DNA from: Dermanyssus gallinae
Lineage: Eukaryota > Arthropoda > Arachnida > Mesostigmata > Dermanyssidae
NCBI GenBank assembly: GCA_003439945.1
Contig: QVRM01002762.1
Coordinates: forward strand, 1-64,000
Reading direction: 5' to 3'
DNA length: 64,000 bases
Shown: piece by piece, positions 1-12,399 of the stretch
Layout of the letters: the number at the start of each line of letters is the position of its first letter
Numbering within the stretch: the stretch's first letter is position 1
Program-made: the position numbers and the translations under genes
Notes under the pieces: generated by a model
Database searches by the model: none
Told to the model about the DNA's origin: nothing
Seen by the model: only the letters and a program-made list of their open reading frames with translations

Positions 1-681
1 CATACATTTATGAACATACGATGGAACCAAACCAGTATCCGCAATATGATACTGTGTTTGGCGGAGCCAAAAACCATCCGTTTGCTGCTGCTGCTGCGTA
101 TACGGTCAACCCATGCTCACCAAAGCTTTCTCAGATGGTGGCACTTACTCGTACGTTTCATTACGCCCACGTCGTCGTCGTCGTCAGCATGGCCGCCTGT
201 TTTGTTTAGAAACTCTATGATGATGGGTGCTTCTCATATTGTCTTTGACGTTGCTGCTGCTACTGCTGCCTGTGTAACGGTAGCGTCGGACCCTCGCTGC
301 TACCGTTTTACACCATTGTTACTGCATTCGATGTGCGAGATGAACAGCTAATCGCCGAAATGGCGACATCGTCTCTAAATCGGCCTTTGTCTAGAACAAT
401 GCGCGCAAGAGAGAGAGAGAAGGAGACATGGCGACGTATCACAAAGTCGCTATCTTTGATTGCGGTTCCTTTCTTCATTTATTTATTTCTTTTCGTGTCT
501 ATAATATATATAATATATATATATATATAGATATAACATTTTATTCCATAGTGATTACCCGTCGCGCCTGGGCATGCCAGCTAACGTCCTGTATCTCAAC
601 GCGAAGTCGCAACTCAACGACAAACAACTCCAACGATTCTGCCGTGTGAATGCGTACTACCACTCGCGCACCACAAACAGC

Positions 682-759
682 GACGACAACGACAACAATA
701 ACAAGATAAACAACTACAACAACAACAACAACAACAACAAGATAAACAACAACAATGAC
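682..759. repeat. Interrupted (CAA)n array
   Basis: CAA triplets are interrupted by CGA, AATA and GATAAA. Similar CAA or GTT arrays recur across the window, and this one reads CAA on the plus strand. Read as protein it gives poly-Asn/poly-Thr or poly-Val stretches that should not be annotated as genes. Confidence 0.9.
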
Positions 760-1012
760 AGCGACAGAGAAGACCAATAAAGATCGCCTAACACCCGCAT
801 AATAGCCGGGCGCTGCAGTTAGGATACTGCGGTTAGCACAGGCACCCCTACCGTCAAGGCAGGACCACATAGGCGCAGGTCGGTCCACACACCATTTCAA
901 CTGCACATACAACCCACCGCACATACACATGCAAGCGGAACGTATATCCATACATACAGAGGGAGAAAACGTGTTAAGTTTCATACTCTGTGTGCATACA
1001 TACTCTATACCC

Positions 1013-1014
<2 letters not shown>

Positions 1015-1058
<44 letters not shown>
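1015..1058. repeat. (AT)n microsatellite
   Basis: An almost pure AT dinucleotide run of about 40 bp ending in ATTATAT. It is self-complementary, so it can form a cruciform. Confidence 0.95.
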
Positions 1059-2400
1059 GGGGAGACAGAAACGCGATAGCAAAGAGATTCAAGATCATAT
1101 AACTCGTATCTGCAAGCATCCGACGATATACACCGAGACACGACAAACCACCGCATGGTTGCTATTCTCTGTGTTCTCTTTATCTCTTTCTCTTCAACTC
1201 TCTATTTGTCTCGACGGCCGAATGACGGTGGAATCAGAAGTGGATAGTGGAGCGAAAACTCGGAGGACGAAACGCCTCTGTTGCGGCTGCTGCTGGATGG
1301 GGGGAACGGAAGCTGCGCCATTTCGCTAGTCCGGCCATTCAGCTAAATAACTGTTCATTCATTACGCTGGGTGACCACCACCAGCGTTCTACGTTTCTCT
1401 CTAGCTCTCACGCTGCTGTTATCACTGTTTGTCGTTTTCCAATCACGCCTGCTTAGCTGGCGTCAGTACTGTGCATTACATTGTTATTTCAAACTTGCTG
1501 TGTATATACTGCTGGCACTTTTTTTATTGATATATAATATATATATAAATGATACAACCCAGATTTCATCGGTACTACTCTCGTTTTACTTCGGCGTGCT
1601 GGCACTACGACTGGTACTTTACTACCTTTTACGACCAACCAGAGTAACCATTGTCATGTGAGGCGACTACGACCCCAACCAACGCCTGGAAGGCGGCAGG
1701 CATCTCTACCGGCGATCTCGTCCTATGAGAAACAGAACAACTAAGCAAAGTTGTGTTTTGTTCCGTCGGAGCAAACGTAAACGAAGCCTACAGCGACCAA
1801 GATCACTACGGGCCACCGCATACTGCACACTATCATCAGTTGTTGCGAGTCGCTTAGTCGGATGATTCAGTTACGTTTTTTTGTTTTTCAGCATACCTCA
1901 GCGCTTGAAACGCGCGATGCCGGAGAGGCCGGCTGTTAGCAACAACGTACGTGGTCGTGAACTGCGTTTTACTTAAATTATTATTATTATGATTAATATA
2001 AGCAGACAAACGACTTAAATATACCGGGCACTGCCCAAAAAGTAATCAAAGAAGTTAAATATGCCATTGGTCGTCAATTCGACTCCAGCACAACATAGAA
2101 AACGTGTCAGAAATGTCAACTAGAACTGCCAGAGTGATTTAAGTTGAGGGCGGCCGCCTAAAAAAGACACTGGAATAAATGCTGTTTGATTAACGGCATA
2201 AGTAGTTGGGCCGCAGAGAAGACTCCAGAACAGCTGCCGACACACGACTCATGTGCTACGTGGCCTCTTTGACCTCCTCACAGGTAGCCACAATGATGGG
2301 ACGTAACACAAAACCTACCTCCAAGCTACCGTACGAAAGAGGATTGTGACCCTCTGATATCTACACTGTTCACATGCGCAGTTTGTGGTGCTTCTATTGT

Positions 2401-2426
2401 TTGCGGTGTACTATTGTACACCGCAA
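2401..2426. other. Perfect 11-bp hairpin
   Basis: Arms TTGCGGTGTAC (2401-2411) and GTACACCGCAA (2416-2426) are exact reverse complements around a TATT loop. The stem is GC-rich compared with its surroundings. There is no adjoining ORF and no evidence of function. It is probably too short to be a microRNA precursor. Confidence 0.85.
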
Positions 2427-2844
2427 GCTCCACGGTAAACTTTAGTTAGCATTTCCAGCCAGGTTGAGTAGGCATGTTAAGCTAAACTCGATTTTAAGTG
2501 CGGCTCTCCAAAGAGCCAGAAACACCTCGTGGTTTTACGGTATCGTATAGCAGCTCCATCATCTTGGCGTAACTTGAGGAGGAAACCAGAACCAAAGCGG
2601 CAGAAACTACCAAAGCGCAACAACAATAAAATATATTCTTAATAGTAAGTACGTCTGTCATATATAGAAACTATAGGTTATAAGGTGGTAAAAATACGCG
2701 TTGTACCGTTAATTTTGCATCTTTATGTTAGCTGCGCTTTTTGTGGCTATCCGTAGAAATTGAAGTAACATCGAGGGGTGATTGTCCGTTCAACTCTCAA
2801 ACCAGACGTCAGAAAGCTCATAAGGGTGAGATGACCCCTACCCA

Positions 2845-2875
2845 TTATATATATATAATATTATATATATATATA
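2845..2875. repeat. (AT)n microsatellite, imperfect
   Basis: An AT run broken once by AATATT. The minus-strand open frames over 2845-3128 run into this repeat and have no recognisable domain. Confidence 0.9.
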
Positions 2876-2879
2876 AAGT

Positions 2880-4110
2880 AGAGAAATAAAGAGGACATTA
2901 CGTGGACAGCATTTATGAAGCAGAGAAAAATAACTGATTGATTACTGAACAAAGTAAATCTGGCCAACGGGTAAACGTGTGAACAAAGTAACCAAAGACA
3001 TGGTGAATGGCATGGCTTAATGGAAAATGATAACGAGGATGATAAATTGCGAGGTAAATCAACAGTAACAGTGCCATAGGACGTGAAATACAACAACTGT
3101 GGCAAAAAATAGATGCCAAAACAACCAAAAATAACTAAACGCGCTGGTTTTTATGTGCGTGTGATACGTAGCAAAGGAGGAAAAAGGTGGGGGAGGCGAA
3201 GGGGTCACTGTTTCTCTAGAACGAAACGATCAGGACGCGAAACGCGTGAAGCAGATAACGAGCCTAGAGGCACGAGAAGTAAGCTCATAGGCTGGGTAGT
3301 CTGCCGAGTAGCATGCGAGTTAGGGAGTGAATGTTAGGGGAGGGAACAGACAACAAGACGCAACACGTCTCCACGGAGGGCTGGAGGGAGACATGTGTGA
3401 TGGACGCCAGGACAGGTCACGCCGACACCCAGTGATCGTAACGAGACAGGTTCGTTCATCCGCGTTCGCCTGATACCTAGTGACCTGAAAGTCGACTTCT
3501 TGCCTTCTCAATGTCTGTTACAACCAACCCTCAGTCGTTAACCGTTATGCGTAAGCTTTTGCCTTTTTCCCTTGCTCTCTCTATTTCAACTCTATCTTTT
3601 TATCGCTCTCCCTTTCTCTGTATCAATCTGTGTGGGTGTCTCGCAGTCTCCGTCCTTGTTCTTGCTGCTCTCCCTACCTGTCTGTCTCTCTGTCTGTCTG
3701 TCTGTCTGCCAGCCAGCTTGCCTGCCTTCCACCCCAACCAACCCAATCTATCCGCTAGCGCATCCCGCTACGCCGCCTTAGGACAACAGGGGGGAGCCAT
3801 TCTTCACCAGCCCGGGGTGAGGGACGAAACAAAGGTGCGGGACATGGCCATGCTGTGAGTAACGCTACCGGGCGCGCGGCGCTCGCGATTCTCGCAAAAC
3901 AAGTTTTGACAAGAGGCATGTATGACATGCTAACCTCTTCTGCCGCCAGCTCTACCGCAGAGGCAGCAAGGCGATGCTGTGCATATCGTCTCTGAACGCT
4001 TCAGCAGCAGCCTGGATCTGTATCGAAGACTGGCGATACGAGACCACTACGTACCACTAGAATCATGCCACCCGCGCCAGCGCCATTGCATCGGTCTACT
4101 TAAAAAAATA
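2880..4110. other. Gene-free region with CT/TCTG tracts
   Basis: No gene is recognised. A pyrimidine-rich segment at about 3560-3720 holds CTCT and TGTCTGTC runs, which produce leucine/serine/cysteine-rich open frames of no apparent meaning. The rest is unique sequence with open frames under 90 codons. Confidence 0.6.
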
Positions 4111-4283
4111 CTTTCTGGGCTAACTCTCAGCTGAGATTTAACGTCCATACGACTGCTTTTCGCACTCCTACATAGGCGGACCTTCATAATGATACAAATG
4201 TGCAACGGTCGGGCTCGAACCCGCGCACCTAAGTGTACCCTCCGGTCGCGAGGCACAGACTGAATGCACCACGCCACCGGGCT
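4111..4283 (-). mobile_element. tRNA-derived SINE, copy C
   Basis: Read on the minus strand this begins CCCGGTGGCGTGGTGCATTC, which fits an RNA polymerase III box A. It is followed about 50 nt later by GGGTTCGAGCCCG, an excellent box B with a pairable T-arm. The downstream body includes GTTGCACATTTGTAT, GGACGTTAAATCTCAGCTGA and AGCCCAGAAAG. It aligns along its length with the plus-strand copies at 53.07 and 57.38 kb. Short indels and many substitutions indicate an old insertion. It has no coding capacity. It is not a functional tRNA because the acceptor and anticodon arms do not form. Confidence 0.8.
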
Positions 4284-4686
4284 CGAATATCACTGCTAGC
4301 TGTTGCTGTTGCTGCTGCTATTTCGTTGTTCGCTGCGTTTTTTTTTCGTCGCGTCAGCTTAGTCAGACGAGATGAACAAACATTGTTAACATTACCGCCA
4401 CGAACGACACGTCCCTCATAAACGAAGAGATAGAGAGAGAGAGGCTGTGACGAAAAACAGCATTAACAACAACAACCTTAATGCCAAAATCCGCAGGCCG
4501 TGCACCAAACGCGCACCAACTCAACACTGGCCCAAAGAATGTGGACTAGTAATCAGACACAAATACTTCAGCCAGAACTCGAGATACATACAAGCAGCCC
4601 TAACGTTGATACGTATATCCGTAGTAGACAGAATTGTCTGCTCGGAGGAAAAAATGCAGACAACCTACAGGCAGGTACAGTCAAAG

Positions 4687-4714
4687 TATATATATATATA
4701 TATATATATATATA
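4687..4714. repeat. (TA)n microsatellite
   Basis: A pure TA run of 14 repeats. It is followed 15 bp later by the motif TGCAGTTCCGT plus AATAAA, which recurs near 56795. Confidence 0.95.
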
Positions 4715-5009
4715 AGCATGTGAATGTATGCAGTTCCGTAAATAAACCATGTCTGAATTGAATTATATATGAGCTTGGTTCAATAAAAACCGTATTACCT
4801 ATTCGTTCGTTGTCAGAAGCATGCAAGACTGGTTACAAATGTCCAGGATCACACATTTCTTTGATACGATATTGCTCGACACACAATGAAACCCATGTCA
4901 TAACTTTTTCTAAACATTTTTGGACAAGACAAGTAAAACAACTGGTCTAGAAGGAGACGCCGGTAAAAAAAAAAACACCTACAAATAATTTTAATGACAA
5001 TGACGACTG

Positions 5010-5091
5010 CAGTAACAACCACACCAACAACAATAGCAGCAGCAACAACAGCAACGGCAACACCAGCAACAACAACAACAACAACAACAGT
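5010..5091. repeat. (CAA)n/(GCA)n array
   Basis: A plus-strand CAA array with GCA, GGC and CCA interruptions. The opposite-strand frame gives a valine/alanine-rich peptide that is not gene-like. Confidence 0.9.
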
Positions 5092-7140
5092 AGCACGCCA
5101 AAAGCAACCAAGTATGCCGGCATCGCGTTCGACTGACACTCTAACGTCGGCCATGGGCGGATTCACCGCTAAATGGAAGGATCACAGAGGAGTTCGAGTT
5201 TGAAAAGAAGCATGCGGCAACGCCCAGTCGTGATGCTATCAAGACGCCAGCCGGCCAGACCGGAAACAGGGAGGACCCATGCCGCTGATGAGCTGGGTGG
5301 GTTTTCCAGATAGAGGTCTGCTGTTTTTCTTCACTCTTCTGAACGTGATTAATGCGACGCATGTTTCGCTTTGTTTGCCGCCGTCGCCTTTGCCGCTGCT
5401 TCTGCCCAAGTGACTGCTCTCTCTCTATCCCCTCTCTCTCTCTCGCTATGGAAAAGTCGCCAAACGTCGCAGCTAAGCAACACCGCTAGGAAAGTATCCG
5501 GAAAATGCTGATAGGTTTCTCCCGTCAGATTGAAGATATAAACAAAATATCGTCCAAAACCTGTTCTTCAGTAGCACAGTGCCATACGGCACGAAACAGC
5601 ACCACAGAGGAGAGTGAGAGAGCGAGAGGAAGAGGCAAATACTGGATTGGAAAGATAAGGAGAAACTTGATTGAAAATTGATAATTATCCACAGCGATTA
5701 CGCACCTTTGCGAATAGCATTTTCTGTTTGCACCGCGTATCGGTGCAAGCCGCGCCCTAGGCCAATTCAAATATTATCCTTGACATCTCCATTGATATCC
5801 GTAGGTACAGAATATGCCTTTTAAGTACGAGAATCCTTTATCCGTCTTGTGCATTTGAGCAATGTCGTTTGTAGATCTTAACAAACGTTACCAGGAAGAT
5901 AATTTTTATTTAAATGCAACTCAAGTGTATCTCGTAAGCATATGGCGCGTCTGTTTAATCTAATTGCCCTAATATCGATTTACACACACAGCCTCCACGA
6001 TAGAGTTTAGAGTAAATCATTTAATCAATAGTGACGTGCAAAACCTATCGAGCAGATTTAATGCCCGTTTTTGTTTTATTGCTACTGCTGCTGTTTATGC
6101 AGTTTGTTGCTGCGGTTGTTGCTACTGTTGTTAATGTTCCCCGCGGCGTTATATATGCTTTGTGCTATTGCTGTTGATTTTGTTGTTGTTGTTGTTAAAT
6201 GAGTCAATCCATTTGGTGATGGTCCTGCTGGTGCCCGTAAACAGCATCTTTCGTTTTTTAACGAAACGTTTTTTTTCGTAGTTTAAGCTTTCGTTGCAGT
6301 TAAGCGTCTCTTCTCCCTCTCTGACGAAGAAGAAGAAGAAGAAAAATTGGTATTTAGACACTACGCAGTACTCGTTTTGCTCAATTTTCACTGAAGGGTT
6401 TAACATGCTCACACTCACGATCCAGCCTGCACCAAACACAATACTTTGGCCCTACTTTGGCCCATCCGCCATCTTTAAAATTTCAAAAAAAAAACGCCCT
6501 CAGCCACTTTGTGACCGTCCGCAGAGATCCGCTGCTTGATTGAGGCTCCCCTGGATGCCGGCCTCTTTCTGGCTGCTCTCTAAAGGGCTCTTTTACGTCG
6601 TCTTAGAGAGAAGGAAAGAGAGATAGAGACGAAGATAAATAGAGATAGAAAAATAAGAGAGAGGGAAGAGAGAGAGAGAGATAGAAAAGGGCGCTGATGA
6701 CAACAACAGCAACAACAACCTCAACGCAAATGGACTTGAAATGACTTCGCGCGTCAGGACAGGAGGGCAGGATGTGAATCGTGTAGCAGCAGTACTCCCG
6801 TACTCGTAGTAACAATGCTTGCTAAAAGTAGAAGTCGTTGTAGCGGCCGTGGCGCAGTAGGCGTAGTAGTAGCAGACGGTAGATAGACTGGCACTTGACT
6901 GAGATGCAAGACAGCCAGCAAGACAGCCAGTTCACCGAGCGACCGGGTCGGGCCGGATTGAAATGAGTTCCGTGCTGATTCGAGCAGGCATTTCAGACAA
7001 ACCGTCTTCAGCGCTTCCTTCACAGATGAAACTCACTGTTGAAGGACGACTCGTCAACCCGTCACCGGTGTTCTGCTGTTGTATTGTTCTGGCGTCCCGT
7101 TTTCCCGCTATTGTTGCTGTTGTCGTTGTTGTCCCATTGC

Positions 7141-7235
7141 CATGTAGTCCTGTTGTTGTGTTACCCTGTAGTCCTGCTGTTGTTGTTGTTGTTCTGTACC
7201 CGTGTAGTCCTGCTGTTGTTGCCCTGTAGTCCTGT
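7141..7235. repeat. Minisatellite with TGTAGTCCTG core
   Basis: The 10-mer TGTAGTCCTG occurs four times in under 100 bp (starting near 7144, 7170, 7203 and 7226). GTT-rich linkers of varying length separate the copies. It looks like expansion of a compound unit made from a unique decamer and a GTT microsatellite. The plus-strand open frames through it encode only V/L/C-rich peptides. Confidence 0.85.
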
Positions 7236-7799
7236 CATTGTCGTTGTCTTTGTCTTTGTCATTATCATCTTCCGCTCGAAATCGTCTTTAGTGGGCACTG
7301 TCAAACGAATACAACTGTGCAACGGCCGTTTAAACACCATCGTGGTGAGACAGACAGACATACACGCGCATCACACTCAAACACTACACAAACATAAACA
7401 GCTGCTTCCAGACGGCGACATTAACCCCCATAAATATACACACAGAGATGTTCAGGCAGAGCTCTATCCGTTGAGAACGACCCTACTTCGACCTAAAGCA
7501 TCGACTTAACGGATCAATCCTTGCAAGCTGTATGTTACGGCTATAGTCGGCTGGAGGCAACAGTGCAACAACAACAACAACGATTACTTTATAGACAATT
7601 GATAGCTCCCTTAACAATTGATAGAACGCCCGAAAACTTAGTAAGTTTTCCAGATCCAACCGTGGTCGTCGTCCTAACTTTATACGAGTTAGCTTTAAGA
7701 TGCACCACCTAAACACATGTTGTGTCATACGCCCGCTATTCCGACAAACATTTAAACAACCAATAGTATGGAACACACGGACGAAACATATATCATACG

Positions 7800-7801
<2 letters not shown>

Positions 7802-7843
<42 letters not shown>
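7802..7843. repeat. (AT)n microsatellite
   Basis: A pure AT run of about 21 repeats. Confidence 0.95.
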
Positions 7844-7844
<1 letters not shown>

Positions 7845-8996
7845 CAGAAGACAATTGTCGCTCCAATAAGCAGAAGACAAATGCTTCCTTCTCCTATGCA
7901 AAAAAAACTACTGGCTTAGCTGACAAACTAGGCATCGTAGGGCTCACGTAGCTCTGAGGTACTAAGCCGCTTCGCTTTTAGTTGTTGTTGATGTTGCTGA
8001 TACATATTTAGATTGTTGTTGTTATTATTATTATTGTTGTTGTTGTTGTCTTTGACACTTTCCCAGTCGCTACTGCTACAGGCATCATTTTGACCATATC
8101 CTAGCTATGACAACGGACCACTAATATCAGCCGTTAATTTCTTGTTCCTGTTGCCTTGGGTCGGGGGACGTATTCCTGCCGTCCGTGAAGCATCGAAGCG
8201 CCGCCGGAGTGTTCATTGGCCAGCACAGAAAGCATCAGCTGTCATATCTGGCCATCTCTCTCTCGTTCTCTCGATTGTTGGCTTCCCCCCCCCCTCCGGT
8301 CTCTGTTTCGCTGTCAGCGTCTCTCTCTTTAACAAATAGGTTCTATCATCTGTCTCCGTTAATCGGCAATGCGGCCACCTCGGTTGCCGCCAGCAGCTTG
8401 TCCTACCGTCTCTAGCGCTTCTTCCACAGACTTTTCCTTTCACTCTTCGTTCGTTCGTTCGAGTTCTCCGTAGAGGAAGAACGTGAGCCAACTCTCGTGT
8501 CATGATGCCGTGCCGTGCCGCCAACGAAACAGTCACCGCCCCCGCTGCTGCTGCCGCTGCTGGCCCAAGCATATAGAAGTTGGGCGTCTCTGTGTTGGAT
8601 TCTGTGTTTCAGGCCAAACACATGTACATACATACAAGGAACACATACACAGGTTGACGGAGACGGACCAGAGAGCAGCAGGGCAATTGCGTGAGGGACT
8701 CTGAGAAATAAGGTTGCTGACGGGCAGCCAGCGATAGACAGGAAGGGAGAGAGAGAGAGAGAGAAAAAAAGGGAAATGGGGAAAGAGGGAGGTGGAAGGA
8801 TAAGGTACGCACAAGAAAAATAATCGGACAAGAAACAAGCAGAGTAGACCGACGAGATTGGTACGATTCAGGCGACAAGAAATCGTAACGACGTAACGCT
8901 GCCAAATCACCATTTACCATTTACTACTTACTGATCAGTGACGAAGATCAGTGGCGACGGCGTCAGTTAAGGCCTGCCAGCTAACGTCAGACAAAG

Positions 8997-9021
8997 ACCC
9001 CCGCCACATACGGGCGGGGGT
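8997..9021. other. GC-rich hairpin, 9-bp stem
   Basis: ACCCCCGCC (8997-9005) pairs with GGCGGGGGT (9013-9021) across a 7-nt loop, and a T-run of three follows. In a bacterium this could resemble a terminator, but the context here is eukaryotic repeat-rich DNA, so I call only the structure. Confidence 0.8.
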
Positions 9022-9156
9022 TTACGTCGCCTTGACGCCCGGCCCGACTGACGCGCTTGGACGCTATAATTAAATGCGGCCCGTTCATCACCATGAGAGA
9101 TCATTGGCAGCGGAGGCAACATGAGCACGCGCAGGGGTGGGAGCAACTTGAGCTCG

Positions 9157-9208
9157 GTGTTGTTGTTAATATTGTTGTTGTTAATATTGTTGTTGTTGTT
9201 GTTGTTGG
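9157..9208. repeat. (GTT)n/AATATT compound array
   Basis: GTTGTTGTTAATATT is repeated and then runs into pure GTT. Translation gives a VVVNIVVV peptide that is not a gene. Confidence 0.9.
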
Positions 9209-11039
9209 CGGTAGTGTTGCCTTTCTATTGCTGCTCTTGTCGCGTTTGTTGATGCTCTTGTCGTCTTTATTGATATTCATGTTGTGGCCTGTATTTGTAT
9301 ATATCTTTCATTCGGAAAGGAGTATTTTCACGGCGTTCAATTGTAACTCGAGCTGCTACTGTATTCTTCTACTACTACTGCTACTGTTACTACTACTACC
9401 ATTACTGAGTAATTTGCTAGGAAAAATTATAAATGGTTACAACTTACTTAATAATGATGACAATAATCATCATCATCATCATAATGCATTCGTGGTAAAG
9501 TAGTAATATCTTTGCCGGCTAAAGGCCTTTGCGTTGATAGCAGCAATGCCCCACGTTCGTGGGACATTGCGATGCGTAGGATCGAACGACTTGCGAGGTC
9601 ATTACTGTTCCTTGGTTGCGAATCTGGGTGAGCGCTATCCTGCTGCTACATTTCTCTGCGGCAAAAGAAAGCCAGATGGTATCAGCATATGATGATCGAG
9701 ATAGACGATTTGTAGTCGAGTGTAGCAAACCAAAGAGTGCACATTTGGGCGTCAATAAAAATTACCTTACCGAAGCAAATTACCCTCTACTGGGATGAGG
9801 GTGCGATATGACGAACTACCGAAACGAATGATCACCTACTGGGCGCGAGATAGGCGAGCTTAACGATCGGATAAGCTCGCGTCTTTGCATCTCACATACA
9901 AGCTTGTTATGCCATACAAGCCTGTTAGAGGGCAAACTTAGAAGCTTTTAATACTTTTCCCATAGCAGCACGTAGAACTCATCGGGATCCTCTTAATATA
10001 CTCAGAGTACAATCAGAGGATGGGTCGGAATGTCGTTCGATAGAGAGGCAGTATTATGACACCATTATGACAAGGCTGAACCTTAGACCGGATAATGCTA
10101 CCGGTCCGGACTACCTTCGGCACGACGTTACCCTACATAATAAAGGTAGCAACACCGCCCCTATAGTTTGCCGCCTAGTCATTCCCCAAACACGAGCATT
10201 GATAGTAGTATATAGTGTATGATAGGTTTTATAATATATATATCGTATTCATCTTGGCCATCGTTTTCTAATCAGTGCCCGATAGACGACTCATCTCAGA
10301 CTGACTTCGTTTGCTTGAACTGTACGCTGTGAACGTTCGACTTCGTTCAGGCGTCTTCTCTACCTTCTCTCACGCACACGCACACACAGAAAGACATGAT
10401 ACGCGTTCCTGCACTTATGCATACATACATACATACATCAGATAGACAAACAGAGAGACATATACAGACGGGTTCACATACGTACACACTCCATGTCATC
10501 ACACCTTCGAGTGTGTTCGTAATGAAAACAATGAAACAATATGATCATGTGCTGCATCCCGTCGCCGTCGTCGTCGCTGCCGTTTCCGTCTCTGTCGTCG
10601 TCGTCGTCATCGTTATCTTTCCTCGAAAATAATAAATGTCTGTTGGCGTTAAGGTTGCTCGAAATTCTCAACGCCTCCCACCGATTCGGTAGGCAGGCAG
10701 ACAGACGTCACTCAGCTAGCCAGCCAGACAGTCAGGTTCTACGCAACGCTCATTTATAGTATTTGTCGACGCTGCTGCTGCTGCTGCTGTTGGTGCCGCG
10801 GTCGCTCATTTTGCGTCGGCTGGCCTCTTCTTTTTGTTGTCCAAAGACCGACCAGCCGGCCGGCCAGCCAGAGCAGAACAGTAGAGTAAAGCCGAGCGCC
10901 ACCGCTCCTCAACTTCTTAAGTGTTCGCCCACGCACTACGGTCATTGCCAGCCAACGCGATGCTGGCTGCCAATGGCCGTGGCAACACCACGCTCACAGA
11001 CAGATAGATGCGTGGTGAGGATCCAGCCAAGTTGCTCAT

Positions 11040-11126
11040 GATGTTGTTGCTGTTGTTGCTGCTGACGTTGTTGTTGTTGTTGTTGTTGTTGTTGTTGCTG
11101 ATGTTGTTGTTGTTGTTGCTCTTGTA
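11040..11126. repeat. (GTT)n/(GCT)n array
   Basis: GTT triplets with GCT, GAC and GAT interruptions on the plus strand. About 130 bp downstream lies an array of the complementary CAA unit, so the two can pair with each other. Confidence 0.9.
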
Positions 11127-11257
11127 GTAGTTCCAGAATATCTCCCGGGAAAAGACGGGAAAAATAGCACCTATAGATCATTCGTTAAAGGCGGCGGTAA
11201 AAACCACGCCAACGCGTAAAACGGTGACTTGGATGGCACCGAGAGCGAACACCGAGC

Positions 11258-11275
11258 AGCAAGAATAACAACACC

Positions 11276-11306
<31 letters not shown>

Positions 11307-11335
11307 CCAACGACAGCAACAACAGCAACAACGAC
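11258..11335. repeat. (CAA)n array
   Basis: A CAA array with few interruptions, in opposite orientation to the GTT array just upstream. Confidence 0.9.
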
Positions 11336-11467
11336 AACGTCATGATCCTAACGACAGCCAGAACGACAATGGTAATGACAACCAACAGCGCAGTGACTAC
11401 CACATAAAAATGATAACCGCGATAAGAAAAACAACAGTGAACTTCACAAGGATAAGGAGGGACGCTA

Positions 11468-11615
11468 AGAACAACAACACCAACAACAACAACAACGACA
11501 GCAATCGCAACAATAATAACACAGAAGCAATAATCCCAACAACAACAACATCAAAAAAATAACAACATCACAAAACAATAACAGGAGCAGCAGCAACAAC
11601 AACAACAGGGAACAC
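11468..11615. repeat. Interrupted (CAA)n array
   Basis: CAA triplets with CGACAG, TAATAA, ATC and GCAG interruptions over about 150 bp. The minus-strand open frame (11465-11686) is poly-Leu/Cys with no domain. Confidence 0.85.
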
Positions 11616-12399
11616 AAGAACACCAGCACTATCAAAAGCAACGCCATGAACGCCACGAATTTCGATAATGATGTTAGCGTGAACATAATGGCGGCAGCGG
11701 CGGCGCCGACGACGTTCAGCTTTTCGTTAAACGTGATCGTTGACGACGCAGACTAAATAAATAGAAAGACGATGACGATGACGACGACGACGACGACACC
11801 ACAGAGTGAAGATTGAGACGAAGAGGAGAGCATTTGAGAAAACTGAGAAAAACACGTAGAAACGATAAAGAACATGATCATACGAAGCTAAGGTGGCGCA
11901 GGTCAACACCGCGTTGCGGCGATACGGTGACTTCCCGGCGGCAGCCACGTGGGTTGGGGTGCCGAAAATGATGAATACGCTTTTAAAGTCATTTCATCTC
12001 AGCAAGCCACACCAGAGGCAGGACGCTTTCAGCTTTGGCATGTTGGGATGCAGTCAACACACACCCTAGATAACCGATGAAGTTGTCGTCGCCGCATTAT
12101 CTGTTTCATGGTGCCATGTTCACGATTTCAGATGATAACCAATGCGCTGCGGCAGTCGGACGGTGATATCCAACAACAATAGACATGCATGTAGCTGCTG
12201 TTGCAGTACGGGTCTGCCTATTCGGTCTACAAGCTGCAGTTTTATGTAGTTTTTGGTTTGACAACAAATTGTTTTTGTGACAACGTCGAATGACCGGAGC
12301 AGCACAGAACAGCCCAAGTGTGTCACTGAACTGTGTCATCTTTTTCTGATGTGTTACACGTTATACACTTCTGATATGTTCGAACACAGAAAATAGATC

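Larger units (their letters stand above)
1..2840. other. Gene-free region with scattered microsatellites
   Basis: No gene is recognised. The stretch opens with short CTG/GTC runs. An interrupted CAA array lies at about 682-759. AT arrays lie at about 498-529 and 1015-1058. From about 1660 to 2840 the DNA is unique-looking and of mixed composition, with no long open frame. Two small hairpins (2401-2426 and 2502-2517) are the only structure I see there. Open frames in the first 1.2 kb are translations of AT or CAA repeats. Confidence 0.7.
4290..7060. other. Gene-free region, CAA/GTT, AT and GA tracts
   Basis: No gene is recognised. It contains an (AT)n run at 4687-4714, a CAA/GCA array at about 5010-5091, interrupted GTT at about 6079-6198, a short GAA run near 6325 and a GA-rich purine tract at about 6605-6690. 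Between 5100 and 6070 the sequence is unique without a long open frame. Open frames such as the minus-strand ones over 6149-6439 and 6603-6815 translate low-complexity DNA. Confidence 0.6.
7240..10380. other. Gene-free region with GTT arrays and a GA tract
   Basis: No gene is recognised. It holds an (AT)n array at 7802-7843, GTT/ATT runs at about 7980-8050, a GA-rich tract at about 8745-8785, a GC hairpin at 8997-9021, a GTTGTTAATATT-type array at about 9157-9208 and a TAC run at about 9365-9400. From 9500 to 10380 the DNA is mostly unique. One small inverted repeat (GCGAGCTTA and TAAGCTCGC) lies near 9853-9880. Confidence 0.6.
10380..12390. other. Gene-free region dominated by triplet arrays
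   Basis: No gene is recognised. (CATA)n lies near 10425, GTC/CGT runs at about 10560-10615 and CTG at about 10775-10795, with large GTT and CAA arrays at 11.0-11.6 kb. GAC/GAT runs lie near 11770-11800. Open frames here encode poly-Gln, poly-Leu or poly-Val depending on frame. Confidence 0.65.

Noticed and set aside
7300..7330. Possible fragment of the SINE body (ACTGTGCAACGGCCG)
   Set aside because: Only about 15-18 bases resemble the SINE and flanking similarity is absent.
8997..9021. Bacterial-type rho-independent terminator
   Set aside because: The GC hairpin is real but the U-tract is only three bases and the context is eukaryotic, so no terminator is called.
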